Origin: Burkholderiales bacterium
GTDB taxonomy: Bacteria > Pseudomonadota > Gammaproteobacteria > Burkholderiales > Burkholderiaceae_C
Length of the DNA: 62,720 bases
Direction of reading: 5' to 3'
NCBI GenBank assembly: GCA_026400105.1
Contig: JAPLPQ010000101.1
Location: 1 to 62,720, forward strand
The first letter of the stretch is position 1, and the number at the start of each line of letters is the position of its first letter. The notes under the pieces are model-generated. The model saw only the letters and a program-made list of their open reading frames with translations, was not told the origin of the DNA and made no database searches. Positions 35,961-45,220 of this stretch are shown here, in pieces. A program made the position numbers and the translations under genes.

Positions 35961-37244
35961 ATGGCACTGATCGTTCACAAATACGGCGGCACCAGCATGG
36001 GCTCGACCGAGCGCATCCGCAACGTTGCCAAGCGTGTCGCCAAGTGGCACCGCGCCGGTCACCAGATGGTGGTCGTGCCCAGCGCCATGAGCGGCGAAAC
36101 CAACCGCCTGCTGGGCCTGGCCAAGGAACTCGCACCGGCCAAGCCGGGCGCAGCCTATGGCCGCGAGCTCGACCAGCTCGGCGCCACCGGCGAGCAGGCC
36201 TCGTCCGCGCTGCTGGCGATCGCGCTGCAGGCCGAAGGCCTGGAGGCGATCAGCTTCTCGGGCTGGCAGGTACCGATCAAGACCGACAGCAGCTACACCA
36301 AGGCGCGCATCGAGTCGATCGAGGATGCCCGCGTCAAGGCCGAGCTCGATGCCGGCAAGGTCGTGATCATCACCGGCTTCCAGGGCGTTGACCCGCTGGG
36401 CAACGTGACCACGCTCGGTCGCGGCGGCTCCGACACCTCGGCCGTGGCCGTGGCGGCGGCGCTCAAGGCCGACGAATGCCTGATCTACACCGACGTCGAC
36501 GGCGTCTACACCACCGACCCGCGCGTGGTGCCGCAGGCCCGCCGCATGGAGCGCGTCAGCTTCGAGGAAATGCTCGAGATGGCCAGCATGGGCTCCAAGG
36601 TGCTGCAGATCCGCTCGGTGGAGTTCGCCGGCAAATACCGTGTCCCGATGCGCGTGCTCTCGAGCTTCACGCCCTGGGACATCGACCTGAACGAAGAAGC
36701 CCGCTCGGGCACCCTGATCACTTTCGAGGACAACGAAGATATGGAACAAGCCGTCGTTTCCGGTATTGCCTTCAACCGCGACGAGGCCAAGGTCTCGGTC
36801 CTGGGCGTGCCCGACACCCCCGGCATCGCTTACCAGATCCTGGGCGCGGTCGCCGACGCCAACATCGAAGTCGACGTCATCATCCAGAACGTGAGCAAGG
36901 ACGGCAAAACCGACTTCAGCTTCACCGTCAACCGCAACGACCTGGCCAAGACGCTGGACCTGCTGCAGGAGCAGGTCGTGCCCAAGCTCGGCGCTGCCGA
37001 GGTGCTCGGCGACGCCAAGATCTGCAAGGTCAGCATCGTCGGCATCGGCATGCGCAGCCATGTCGGCGTCGCCAGCCGCATGTTCCGTTGCCTGAGCAGC
37101 GAGAACATCAACATCCAGATGATTTCGACCTCCGAGATCAAGACTTCGGTCGTGATCGACGAGAAGTACATGGAGCTGGCCGTGCGCGCGCTGCACCGCG
37201 AGTTCGACCTCGACCAGCCGCAAGATTCTCTGGCCCAGGCCTGA
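35961..37244 (+). CDS. lysC: Aspartate kinase (lysC/ask type)
   Basis: It phosphorylates aspartate at the head of the lysine, threonine and methionine pathways. The 427-residue protein begins with the kinase signature VHKYGGTSMGSTERI and has SGWQVPIKTDSS, GNVTTLGRGGSDTSAVA and YTDVDGVYTTDPR. Two ACT domains follow (near residues 265-340 and 350-420; VSIVGIGMRSHVGVASRMF), the site of allosteric feedback. The ATG at 35961 gives the family start. It is followed directly by the tRNA-Ser(GCU) gene. Confidence 0.96.
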   Translation: MALIVHKYGGTSMGSTERIRNVAKRVAKWHRAGHQMVVVPSAMSGETNRLLGLAKELAPAKPGAAYGRELDQLGATGEQASSALLAIALQAEGLEAISFSGWQVPIKTDSSYTKARIESIEDARVKAELDAGKVVIITGFQGVDPLGNVTTLGRGGSDTSAVAVAAALKADECLIYTDVDGVYTTDPRVVPQARRMERVSFEEMLEMASMGSKVLQIRSVEFAGKYRVPMRVLSSFTPWDIDLNEEARSGTLITFEDNEDMEQAVVSGIAFNRDEAKVSVLGVPDTPGIAYQILGAVADANIEVDVIIQNVSKDGKTDFSFTVNRNDLAKTLDLLQEQVVPKLGAAEVLGDAKICKVSIVGIGMRSHVGVASRMFRCLSSENINIQMISTSEIKTSVVIDEKYMELAVRALHREFDLDQPQDSLAQA

Positions 37245-37268
37245 AAATCGCGTTTTTTGAGGCATAAT
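37241..37268 (+). promoter_or_regulatory. Probable promoter of tRNA-Ser(GCU)
   Basis: CTGAAA at 37241-37246 and CATAAT at 37263-37268 are spaced by 16 bases, ending 10 bases before the tRNA. The -35 overlaps the lysC stop. It is a weaker relative of the promoters of tRNA-Leu and tRNA-Ser(CGA). Confidence 0.5.
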
Positions 37269-37278
37269 AGATGCTTCT

Positions 37279-37371
37279 GGAGCGGTGACCGAGTGGCCGA
37301 AGGTGCTCCCCTGCTAAGGGAGTATGGGGTGTAGAGCCTCATCGAGGGTTCGAATCCCTCCCGCTCCGCCA
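37279..37371 (+). tRNA. tRNA-Ser (anticodon GCT)
   Basis: A 93-nt class II tRNA with encoded CCA. Acceptor GGAGCGG pairs with CCGCTCC, the anticodon loop is CTGCTAA (anticodon GCT), and the long variable arm is typical of tRNA-Ser. It decodes AGC and AGU. A terminator follows 5 bases downstream. Confidence 0.97.
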
Positions 37372-37376
37372 AGATA

Positions 37377-37410
37377 AAGCCCAAGTGATGCAAGTCACTT
37401 GGGCTTTTTT
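37377..37410 (+). terminator. Intrinsic terminator after tRNA-Ser(GCT)
   Basis: A 12-bp perfect stem (AAGCCCAAGTGA with TCACTTGGGCTT) around a 6-nt loop is followed by six T. It probably ends both the tRNA and read-through from lysC. Confidence 0.93.
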
Positions 37411-37478
37411 CTGTCTGTCCCTGTCCCGGGGTCTGGTGCAAAGTGAATGCCGCGGACGAATGCGGGCAGAATGTTTTC

Positions 37479-38750
37479 ATGGACATCAATGTTCCAAGTT
37501 TGCTGATAGCGTCCATCGTGATGAGTGCGGCCCTGGTGTTTCCGGTCGCGCTGGTGCCGCTGCGCCAGCATCCCGAATTGCGTCTCTGGGCCTGGGCGCT
37601 CGGGGTCAATACGCTGGCCTATGCGCTGTTTGTGCTGCGCGGCCAGATCAGCGACCTGTTGTCGGTCTGGCTCGCCAATGTCGCGGTGGCGCAGACGCTG
37701 GCGCTGTTTTACCAGGGCATCTGTCGCTTCCAGCAACGCGAGCCGTCGCGCTGGCTCAGCGTCGCGCCGGTGCTGCTGGTCGGCGCGAGCTTCCCCTTGC
37801 TGTTCGACAAGCTGCCGCTGCGCGTCATGCTCGGCTGCTCGGTCTATGCCGCGCAATCGCTGGTCTGCGTCGTCATCCTGCTCCGGCACCGGGAGCAGAC
37901 CGCCGGCAGGGGTCAGTACATCCTGATGGCCGGTTTCACCCTGGCGACGCTGGTTTCATTCGTCCGCATCGGGGCTGCTGCGAGCGGGCATATGGAGCTG
38001 CTGGCTATCCTGCTGACCAGTCCCGTGCAGGTCATGACCCATCTGGTCCTGATCGTCGCGCTGATCCTGTTCGGCACTGGCCTGGCGCTGATGGTTCATG
38101 AGCGCAGCGAGTCGCAGCTCGCGCGTCAGGGCGGACTGCTTGAACAGCAGAACCGGCTGCTGCAGCAGTATTCCGCCAGGCTCGAGGTGGCCAATCGCAG
38201 CCTGACCGAGCTTTCGATCACCGACGGCCTGACCGGCCTGGGCAACCGCAGACATTTCGACGAGGTACTGCGCACCGAATGGGAGCGGGCCCGGCGCGGC
38301 GGCAAGCCGCTCGCGCTGCTGCTGATCGACATCGATTTCTTCAAGGGCTACAACGACTGCTACGGTCATCAGGCCGGCGATGATTGCCTCATGAAGGTCG
38401 CGGCCACACTGCGCGCCAGCCTCAGGCGCGCGGGTGATCTCGCGGCGCGTTACGGTGGCGAGGAGTTCGTCGTCGTGCCGGTCGATGCTGATCTCGAGCA
38501 GGCCCGTCAGCTCGCCCAGGCACTTTGCCGTGCCGTCGCAGCGCAGGCGCTGGCCCATGTCCGCTCGCCTTATGGCCAGGTCACGGTCAGCATCGGTGTC
38601 GCCGCCCTCGTTCCATCCGTGGACGCGGAGAGCGGGCCCGCCGCACTGATCCGGCGTGCCGATGCGGCACTTTACCGCGCCAAGGAGGGCGGGCGCAACA
38701 AGGTCGAGGTCGATCTCCTGCCTGCCCGCTGCGTCAATTCCCCGTCTTGA
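37479..38750 (+). CDS. Membrane-bound diguanylate cyclase (GGDEF)
   Basis: It makes cyclic di-GMP from GTP, promoting sessile behaviour. The 423-residue protein has an N-terminal membrane region with about six or seven hydrophobic helices (residues about 5-205) as sensor. A short coiled coil (GGLLEQQNRLLQQYSARLEVANRSL) leads to a GGDEF domain beginning at ITDGLTGLGNRRHFDEVL. The active-site motif is the functional variant GGEEF, preceded at the correct five-residue spacing by an RxxD inhibitory site (RAGD). The ATG at 37479 is preferred over a GTG at 37443. The signal is unknown. Confidence 0.92.
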   Translation: MDINVPSLLIASIVMSAALVFPVALVPLRQHPELRLWAWALGVNTLAYALFVLRGQISDLLSVWLANVAVAQTLALFYQGICRFQQREPSRWLSVAPVLLVGASFPLLFDKLPLRVMLGCSVYAAQSLVCVVILLRHREQTAGRGQYILMAGFTLATLVSFVRIGAAASGHMELLAILLTSPVQVMTHLVLIVALILFGTGLALMVHERSESQLARQGGLLEQQNRLLQQYSARLEVANRSLTELSITDGLTGLGNRRHFDEVLRTEWERARRGGKPLALLLIDIDFFKGYNDCYGHQAGDDCLMKVAATLRASLRRAGDLAARYGGEEFVVVPVDADLEQARQLAQALCRAVAAQALAHVRSPYGQVTVSIGVAALVPSVDAESGPAALIRRADAALYRAKEGGRNKVEVDLLPARCVNSPS

Positions 38751-38829
38751 TCCAGCTGTCCGCCAGCAGGCTGGTGCGGCGCTTCAACAATAATGCAAGG
38801 CTTCACCGACCATTGACCCAGAGGCACCG

Positions 38830-40761
38830 ATGAGCGCGGCTCCCCCGATCGTCATGACCCGCGAGCAGAGCGATATCTGCGCCTGCACCCATCCGCGTAT
38901 CCTGGTCGAGGCCAATGCGGGTGCCGGCAAGACCACGACCGCGGCGATGAAGATCGCCCGCCTGGTCGAGCAGGGCGCCAACCCGTCCCGCATCCTGGCG
39001 CTGTCCTACACCGAACCCGGCGTCCAGGCCTATCTGGCGGCCTTCGAGCGGCTGGGGCTAAAGCCCGAACTGGCCCGTGCCATCCGGGTCGGGACGCTGG
39101 AGGATTTCTGTGCGGCGCGCCTGAAATGGCTCGAGAACTGGGCGGTCGAGCGGCTGAGCCGGGCCGAGCAGGTGCGTCCCGCGGTGCTGGCCGCGATCGC
39201 CAGCGCGCGCGAGTCGGTCTCGAGCCGATACGCGGGGGAGTTTGCGCTTGACGGCACGGGTGAATTCGCGGTCGAGGGCTTGCTCGACGAATTCGCCCAG
39301 ATCAAGGGCTCGATGCAGCTGCTGCGCCAGGAGGAGGGGTTCCGCATCACCCCGGACAGCGCCGGCGAGCTGGGGCGCGATTTCACGACGCTGGCGGTCT
39401 ACCATTGCTACGAGTCGCAGCGCTGCCACTTCGTCGACCCTGCCGGCGAGCCGCGCGTGAAATTCCGCTATGCCGGCGATGCCACCTATGACCTGGCGCG
39501 CATCCTGGCGTCGGATGACCCGTCCTTCACCTGGGAGCGGCATCCGCTGCGGCTCAAGCTCGATGCGGTGATCCTCGACGAGATGCACGACAGCAACTGG
39601 GCCATGTTCACCGTGCTGCAGGCCTTGCTGGCCGTCAATGACGGGGTGCAGTTCCTGGGCGTGGGCGACCGGGACCAGGTCATTCACGCCCGCGACGGTG
39701 CCGATGCCTATTTCATGGGGCCGGGCTTCGCGGCCTTCATCGGTGAGCCGCAGCGCCTGCCGCTGACCGAGACCCGTCGCTTCGGCGCCGGGATCGCGCA
39801 GCCCCTGGCCCGCCTGGCGCACAAGCCCTATCCCAGTCATGCCGCGCTCCAGTCCAGGGTGGAAATACGCCAGGCGGGCTCGGCCGGCGAGCTGATCGGC
39901 TGGATCAACGACGCGCTGACCCGGCGCCCGGGCTTGCGCCCGGATTCCCCGCGCTCGCAACTGGCGCTGCTGCTGCGTCATCCCAGTGCCGCGACCGAAC
40001 TCGAGCATGGCTTGCGCCGGCTGGCGATCCGCTACCAGAGCGTCGGTTTCACCAGCTATCTGGAGCGGCCGGAAGTCCTGTTCGTGCGCCTGCTGTTCGC
40101 GGCGGCCGTCAGGCTGCCGGATCAGTTCCGCTCCGCGCTGCTGGTGCCGGCCAAGCGGGCGGCCTGGGAGTTCATCGGCGGCGTCATGCTCGATGCCGAT
40201 GCGGCCCAGACCGCCCAGATCGTCGAGCAGGCGTCCCAGGCCAACTTCACCGAGTTCGTGCTGCCCGCCTTGCTCAGGCAGACCCCGCAGCAGGCAGTCA
40301 GCCGGCAGGTGCAGCAGGCCATGCGGCTGGCGGCTTCCGACCGGATCGAGGATCTGCCGCGGGCCATTGCCGCGCTCGACATCCGCCAGCTCGCGCGCCG
40401 GGTCTTTGTGCAGGCCGAGGCCGCCGAGGACAGCGAGCGTTCGCTGCAGGGGCTGGTGCGCGCGAGCCAGTCCTATGCCTCGATCAGCGAGTTCCTGCGC
40501 AGCCTGCTGGCGCATGACTACGACGCCCATGCCGACAAGTGGGCCGGCGAGCGCATCATCCTGTCGAGCATCGAGGCGGCCAAGGGGCTGGAGTTCGAGC
40601 ATGTCATCATTCCCGAGCTGAACCGCAACGATTTCGATGGCGAGCGGGCCGACGAGCGCAACCTGTTCTATGTGGCGGCATCGCGCGCCAGGCAGCAGCT
40701 GACGCTGATCCATCGCCCGGGCGAGGCCAGCAGCTATCTGCGCCATTTCGTGCCGCACTGA
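38830..40761 (+). CDS. UvrD/REP-like superfamily 1 helicase, orphan
   Basis: A 643-residue SF1 helicase. Motif I is ANAGAGKTTT near residue 29. Walker B is VILDEMHDSNW near 247 (a DE-M-H variant), followed by LGVGDRDQVIH, which corresponds to the GDxxQ-I motif. Motif V is SSIEAAKGLEFEHVIIPEL near 583, and motif VI is NLFYVAASRARQQL near 612. It is shorter than UvrD, PcrA or Rep (about 670-720 residues) and has an unusual middle. No nuclease partner (RecB, AddB or GajA-like) sits beside it, so repair, replication restart and defence are all possible. Composition matches its neighbours. Confidence 0.85.
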   Translation: MSAAPPIVMTREQSDICACTHPRILVEANAGAGKTTTAAMKIARLVEQGANPSRILALSYTEPGVQAYLAAFERLGLKPELARAIRVGTLEDFCAARLKWLENWAVERLSRAEQVRPAVLAAIASARESVSSRYAGEFALDGTGEFAVEGLLDEFAQIKGSMQLLRQEEGFRITPDSAGELGRDFTTLAVYHCYESQRCHFVDPAGEPRVKFRYAGDATYDLARILASDDPSFTWERHPLRLKLDAVILDEMHDSNWAMFTVLQALLAVNDGVQFLGVGDRDQVIHARDGADAYFMGPGFAAFIGEPQRLPLTETRRFGAGIAQPLARLAHKPYPSHAALQSRVEIRQAGSAGELIGWINDALTRRPGLRPDSPRSQLALLLRHPSAATELEHGLRRLAIRYQSVGFTSYLERPEVLFVRLLFAAAVRLPDQFRSALLVPAKRAAWEFIGGVMLDADAAQTAQIVEQASQANFTEFVLPALLRQTPQQAVSRQVQQAMRLAASDRIEDLPRAIAALDIRQLARRVFVQAEAAEDSERSLQGLVRASQSYASISEFLRSLLAHDYDAHADKWAGERIILSSIEAAKGLEFEHVIIPELNRNDFDGERADERNLFYVAASRARQQLTLIHRPGEASSYLRHFVPH

Positions 40762-41145
40762 ACCTGCATGAGCCCGAAAACAACAAACCCGCACTGAGGC
40801 GGGTTTGTTACTGCTTGACTAGCAGGAGGGTATCCCCATCAAAATGGGGCAGGGCCTTGCGGCGTTCGGTTCAATGATCGGGACTACTTGCGAAGCGGAC
40901 CTCCTTTACCAAAGCCTGTCAGCATTAGCCTGCCCCACTGGTGTGGACGGCACGATCAGGGAAGAAATCACCGTTTGGCTTCATCTCTTCATCGGAGCCT
41001 GCCACTTGCGCCTGGACTCCGGACCTGACGCTTTTCACTATACGCTTACTGTGACAAGTCGCAAGCGATGTCCATGATCGGAGTCGGGTTTCTGTCCTGT
41101 CGGGGGTTCGGGCGGGTTCGCGCCAGCCTGAAAAGGGCGAGGCCC
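40762..41145. other. 384-bp stretch without a recognised gene
   Basis: It holds the helicase terminator hairpin and otherwise no convincing coding frame or RNA fold I can name. It is less GC-rich than the surrounding genes. A possible small gene on the minus strand begins just to its right. Confidence 0.5.
40782..40809 (+). terminator. Probable terminator after the UvrD-like helicase
   Basis: An 11-bp stem (AACAAACCCGC with GCGGGTTTGTT) closes a 6-nt loop 20 bases after the helicase stop. The following T run is short, so termination may be partial. Confidence 0.7.
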
Positions 41146-41147
41146 TT
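41131..41147 (-). terminator. Small hairpin at the end of the possible small gene
   Basis: On the minus strand AAGGGC and GCCCTT form a 6-bp stem with a 3-nt loop, followed by four T. It overlaps the TAA of the small open frame at 41146-41352. It is short, so the call is tentative. Confidence 0.4.
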
Positions 41148-41352
41148 AGCTTTCGCTGCTGTCGAGGAACTCGGACAGTCGATGATTGAGTCCGCCCCAG
41201 ACACTGATGCTGGCGAAATATTCGGCTTCTGCGCATTCGCGCTCTGACGCGTGGCTGCCTGCAATTGCTGTCTTCTTGCCGTGACGCATCAGGGGTTTCA
41301 GCTTCCACACGGTTTTGTGGCTGGAGGAGGCTGGTCTGTGCTTCTGATTCAT
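41146..41352 (-). CDS. Possible small hypothetical protein (68 aa)
   Basis: I do not recognise this protein. The 68-residue frame is basic in its first half (MNQKHRPASSSHKTVWKLKP, RHGKKT) and acidic in its second half (ASERECAEAEYF). It has a normal mix of amino acids and codons rather than the Arg/Ala/Pro-rich look of shadow frames here. Support comes from a hairpin-plus-T at its stop and from its position in an otherwise empty interval. Against it, no clear RBS is visible before the ATG. It may be a genuine small gene; a comparison with relatives would decide. Confidence 0.38.
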   Translation of the reverse strand: MNQKHRPASSSHKTVWKLKPLMRHGKKTAIAGSHASERECAEAEYFASISVWGGLNHRLSEFLDSSES

Positions 41353-41450
41353 GGCTGCTGCTGGATCTCTGATGCTGGAATGGGGGGTCTCTGGCGAGAC
41401 TGGTCTGATCGATTATCCCACGCCATTGTGACAACGATGCCGGAGGCAAA

Positions 41451-41482
41451 AAGCAAAAAAGCCAGCATTGCTGCTGGCTTTT
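41451..41482 (-). terminator. Intrinsic terminator after tRNA-Ser(CGA)
   Basis: On the minus strand an 11-bp stem (AAAAGCCAGCA with TGCTGGCTTTT) with a 4-nt loop is followed by a run of T. It ends the tRNA-Ser transcript 25 bases after the CCA. Confidence 0.88.
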
Positions 41483-41506
41483 CCGGACTTCGAAAGTCCT
41501 TGAATT

Positions 41507-41598
41507 TGGCGGAGAGATAGGGATTCGAACCCTAGATACGGTATGAACCGTATACCGGATTTCGAGTCCGGCGCATTCGACCACTCTGCCATCTCTCC
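41507..41598 (-). tRNA. tRNA-Ser (anticodon CGA)
   Basis: A 92-nt class II tRNA with encoded CCA. Acceptor GGAGAGA pairs with TCTCTCC, the anticodon loop is CTCGAAA (anticodon CGA, decoding UCG), and it has a long variable arm. It lies 40 bases after trpS on the same strand, with its own promoter. Confidence 0.97.
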
Positions 41599-41612
41599 GT
41601 GTCGAAGCCACT

Positions 41613-41638
41613 ATTCTAGCAGAATTTTCGGTCGTTTT

Positions 41639-41642
<4 letters not shown>
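41613..41642 (-). promoter_or_regulatory. Sigma-70 promoter of tRNA-Ser(CGA)
   Basis: On the minus strand TTGAAA (41642-41637) and TAGAAT (41618-41613) are spaced by 18 bases. The -35 box overlaps the trpS stop codon. The sequence CTTGAAAAAC before the spacer and CTAGAATAG after it are the same as in the tRNA-Leu promoter. Confidence 0.72.
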
Positions 41643-42934
<1,292 letters not shown>

Positions 42935-42989
42935 GGGAGGGGACGGGTACGAGGAACGAAAGGGAAGGCGGAAGGAGGAAGGGGCCGGA

Positions 42990-43658
42990 TCAGAGCAGCA
43001 GCCAGCTCAGCGGCGTCAGCAGCAGGTTGATCAGGTCCCTGCTGAGCGCCATCAGCGGACCCAGCCAGAAGCTGCCGACGACGCCGCTGATGACCAGCGC
43101 CATCACGATGAAGAAGCCCCAGGGCTCGATGCGCGAGAGGGCGACCGCCTGCTTCCAGGGCAGCAGGCCGACCAGGATGCGGCCGCCGTCGAGCGGCGGC
43201 AGCGGAAACAGGTTGAAGGCGAACATCACGAGGTTGACGTTGACGCCGGCCACGCACATGCCGAGGAAGAAGCGCTCGCGCAGGCCCAGTGCATGCAGCA
43301 CCAGCAGCAAGGCACCCCAGGCCAGCGCCTGCAAGAAGTTGGAGCCCGGTCCGGCCAGCGCGACCCAGACCATGTCGCGCTTGGGATTGCGCAACCGGCC
43401 GAAATTGACCGGCACCGGCTTGGCATAGCCGAACAGGAAGTTGCCGCCGGTCGCGAAATAGAGGATCAGCGGCATCAGCAGGGTGCCGACCGGGTCGATA
43501 TGTTTGATCGGGTTCAGGGTCACTCGGCCCTGGGACCAGGCCGTGTTGTCGCCGAAATGGCGCGCCGCATAGCCGTGCGCAGCCTCGTGCACGGTGATCG
43601 CGAACAGCACCGGCAGGGCGTAGATCGCAACGGTCTGGATGATTTGGGCGAAGTCCAT
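42990..43658 (-). CDS. Site-2 protease family protein (M50)
   Basis: A 222-residue intramembrane zinc metalloprotease. The active-site HExxH is in AITVHEAAHGYAAR near residue 22, and the second ligand aspartate is in NLFPLPPLDGGRIL near 170. There are about five or six membrane helices. I chose the ATG at 43658 because it puts the first helix at the start. The substrate is unknown. It lies 22 bases after yciO and 55 before trpS, an association seen often in bacteria. Confidence 0.92.
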   Translation of the reverse strand: MDFAQIIQTVAIYALPVLFAITVHEAAHGYAARHFGDNTAWSQGRVTLNPIKHIDPVGTLLMPLILYFATGGNFLFGYAKPVPVNFGRLRNPKRDMVWVALAGPGSNFLQALAWGALLLVLHALGLRERFFLGMCVAGVNVNLVMFAFNLFPLPPLDGGRILVGLLPWKQAVALSRIEPWGFFIVMALVISGVVGSFWLGPLMALSRDLINLLLTPLSWLLL

Positions 43659-43680
43659 GCGCTTATTGTCGCAGGCGGGC

Positions 43681-44313
43681 TCAGAGGCCGAGCGCCGCCA
43701 GCTGGCCACGGCCAGTCCGGATCACTTCAGGTTCCTCGCCCGATCCCATCGGGGTCAGGTCGATCACGCTGGTCGGCTCGAGCGAGCAGGCTCCGGCGTC
43801 GATCACGGCTGCCAGTTCGGGCAGGCGTTCGCGGATCTCTTGTGGGTCGTTCAGCGGCTCTTCCTCGCCGGGGGGGATCAGCGTGCTGGCCAGCAGCGGC
43901 GCGCCATGCAGCGCGAGCAGCTCCTGCAGCGCCCGGTGCTCGGGCACGCGCAGCCCGATGGTCTTGCGCGAGGGGTGGCTGACGCGCCGCGGCACTTCCT
44001 TGCTGGCTTCGAGGATGAAGGTGTAGGGGCCGGGCGTGCCGAGCTTGAGCAGGCGGTACTGCCGGTTGTCGACCCGTGCGTAGCTGGCCAGCTCGCTGAG
44101 GTCGCGGCACAGCAGTGTCAGGTGGTGCTTGTCATCGACGCCGCGGATGCGGCGCAGCCGCTCGACCGCCGACTTGTCGTCGAGGTGACAGACCAGCGCG
44201 TAGCTGGAGTCGGTTGGCACGGCGAGCACGCCGCCTTTTTCCAGCAACTGCACCGCCTGCTTGAGCAGTCTGGCTTGCGGGTTCTCGGGGTGGACTTCGA
44301 AATACTGTGACAT
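43681..44313 (-). CDS. yciO: Sua5/YciO/YrdC-family protein YciO
   Basis: A 210-residue protein of the Sua5/YciO/YrdC superfamily, which includes the threonylcarbamoyl-AMP synthases of the t6A tRNA pathway. Family motifs are GGVLAVPTDSSYALVC near residue 27, RGVDDKHHLTLLC, TPGPYTFILEAS, TIGLRVPEH and SLEPTSVIDLT. KHHLT rather than the KxR of TsaC and the family position argue for the YciO branch, whose function is not firmly known. It is in the rnmA-eamA-yciO-M50-trpS run. Confidence 0.92.
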   Translation of the reverse strand: MSQYFEVHPENPQARLLKQAVQLLEKGGVLAVPTDSSYALVCHLDDKSAVERLRRIRGVDDKHHLTLLCRDLSELASYARVDNRQYRLLKLGTPGPYTFILEASKEVPRRVSHPSRKTIGLRVPEHRALQELLALHGAPLLASTLIPPGEEEPLNDPQEIRERLPELAAVIDAGACSLEPTSVIDLTPMGSGEEPEVIRTGRGQLAALGL

Positions 44314-44347
44314 CTGGCGATTGTCCCACTTGGCGCAGTTGTCTGGG

Positions 44348-45220
44348 TCAGATCGGCCGCGGCAGGCGCGCCGCCAGCCAGGCTGCCGTGGCGCCGCAGA
44401 CCGCGATCAACGCGATGCCGGCGAGTTCGAGCTGGCCCGGCACATGGGCGAACACCAGCCAGCCGGCCAGCATCGCGAAGCCGATCTGGGCGTAGAGGTA
44501 GGGCGCGAGCGTGGCGGCCGGCGCGCGTCCGAAGGCCGCGCCGAGCGCGAAATGGCCCAGCGTGCCGGTGGCGCCCGTCAGGCAGAGCAGGGCCCAGGTC
44601 TGGCCGTCGACCGGCGTCTGCCAGATCCAGGGCAGCGCCGCGGTCAGCACCAGCGCACCGCCCCAGCCGGAATAGAAGTTCAGCGTCATCGCGTGCTCGG
44701 TGCGCGCCATGCGGCTGGTCAGGATCTGGTAGACCGAGTTCGCCAGCGTGCAGCCCAGCGGCAGCAGCAAGGTCCAGCCCGCCGTGGCGCCGCCCGGCTG
44801 CGCCACCAGCAGCGCGCCGCAGAAGCCGCCCGCGACCAGCAGCCAGCGCAGCGCGCTGACCTTTTCCTTCAGGAAGGTCGCTGCCAGCAGCGTCGTCACC
44901 ATCGGCGTCAGCATGATGATGGCGGTGAATTCGCCCACTGGCATGTATTTGACGCTGAAGAAGCCCAGCAGGCTGGTGCTCAGCAGCAGCGCCGCGCGCA
45001 GCAGGTGCAGGCGCGGATGGGCGGTCTGCAGCGAGCGCCAGCCGCGCGTGGGCAGCACCACGGCGCTCATGACCAGGGCCTGGAACAGGTAGCGGAACCA
45101 GATCGCCATCAGCACCGAGATGCCCAGGCTCAGGTACTTGACCGATGAGTCGAGCGTGGCGAAGCAGCCTACTGCCAGCAACAGCAGGGCGATGCCCTGT
45201 AGCGGTCGGGCGGCGCTCAT
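44348..45220 (-). CDS. EamA/DMT-family transporter
   Basis: A 290-residue membrane protein with about ten predicted hydrophobic helices in two EamA-type repeats (IALLLLAVGCFATLDSSVKYL at the start, ALNFYSGWGGALVLTAA further on). The family exports metabolites, amino acids or drugs; the substrate cannot be assigned. Its ATG overlaps the rnmA stop by 4 bases. Confidence 0.9.
   Translation of the reverse strand: MSAARPLQGIALLLLAVGCFATLDSSVKYLSLGISVLMAIWFRYLFQALVMSAVVLPTRGWRSLQTAHPRLHLLRAALLLSTSLLGFFSVKYMPVGEFTAIIMLTPMVTTLLAATFLKEKVSALRWLLVAGGFCGALLVAQPGGATAGWTLLLPLGCTLANSVYQILTSRMARTEHAMTLNFYSGWGGALVLTAALPWIWQTPVDGQTWALLCLTGATGTLGHFALGAAFGRAPAATLAPYLYAQIGFAMLAGWLVFAHVPGQLELAGIALIAVCGATAAWLAARLPRPI

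Noticed and set aside
38830..40761. UvrD-like helicase as part of a Gabija defence system
   Set aside because: There is no adjacent GajA-like OLD nuclease; the neighbours are a diguanylate cyclase and a tRNA. The lone helicase does not justify the call.
40925..41611. 228-codon minus-strand frame spanning tRNA-Ser(CGA)
   Set aside because: It reads straight through a complete tRNA gene and its terminator, so it is not a protein gene.
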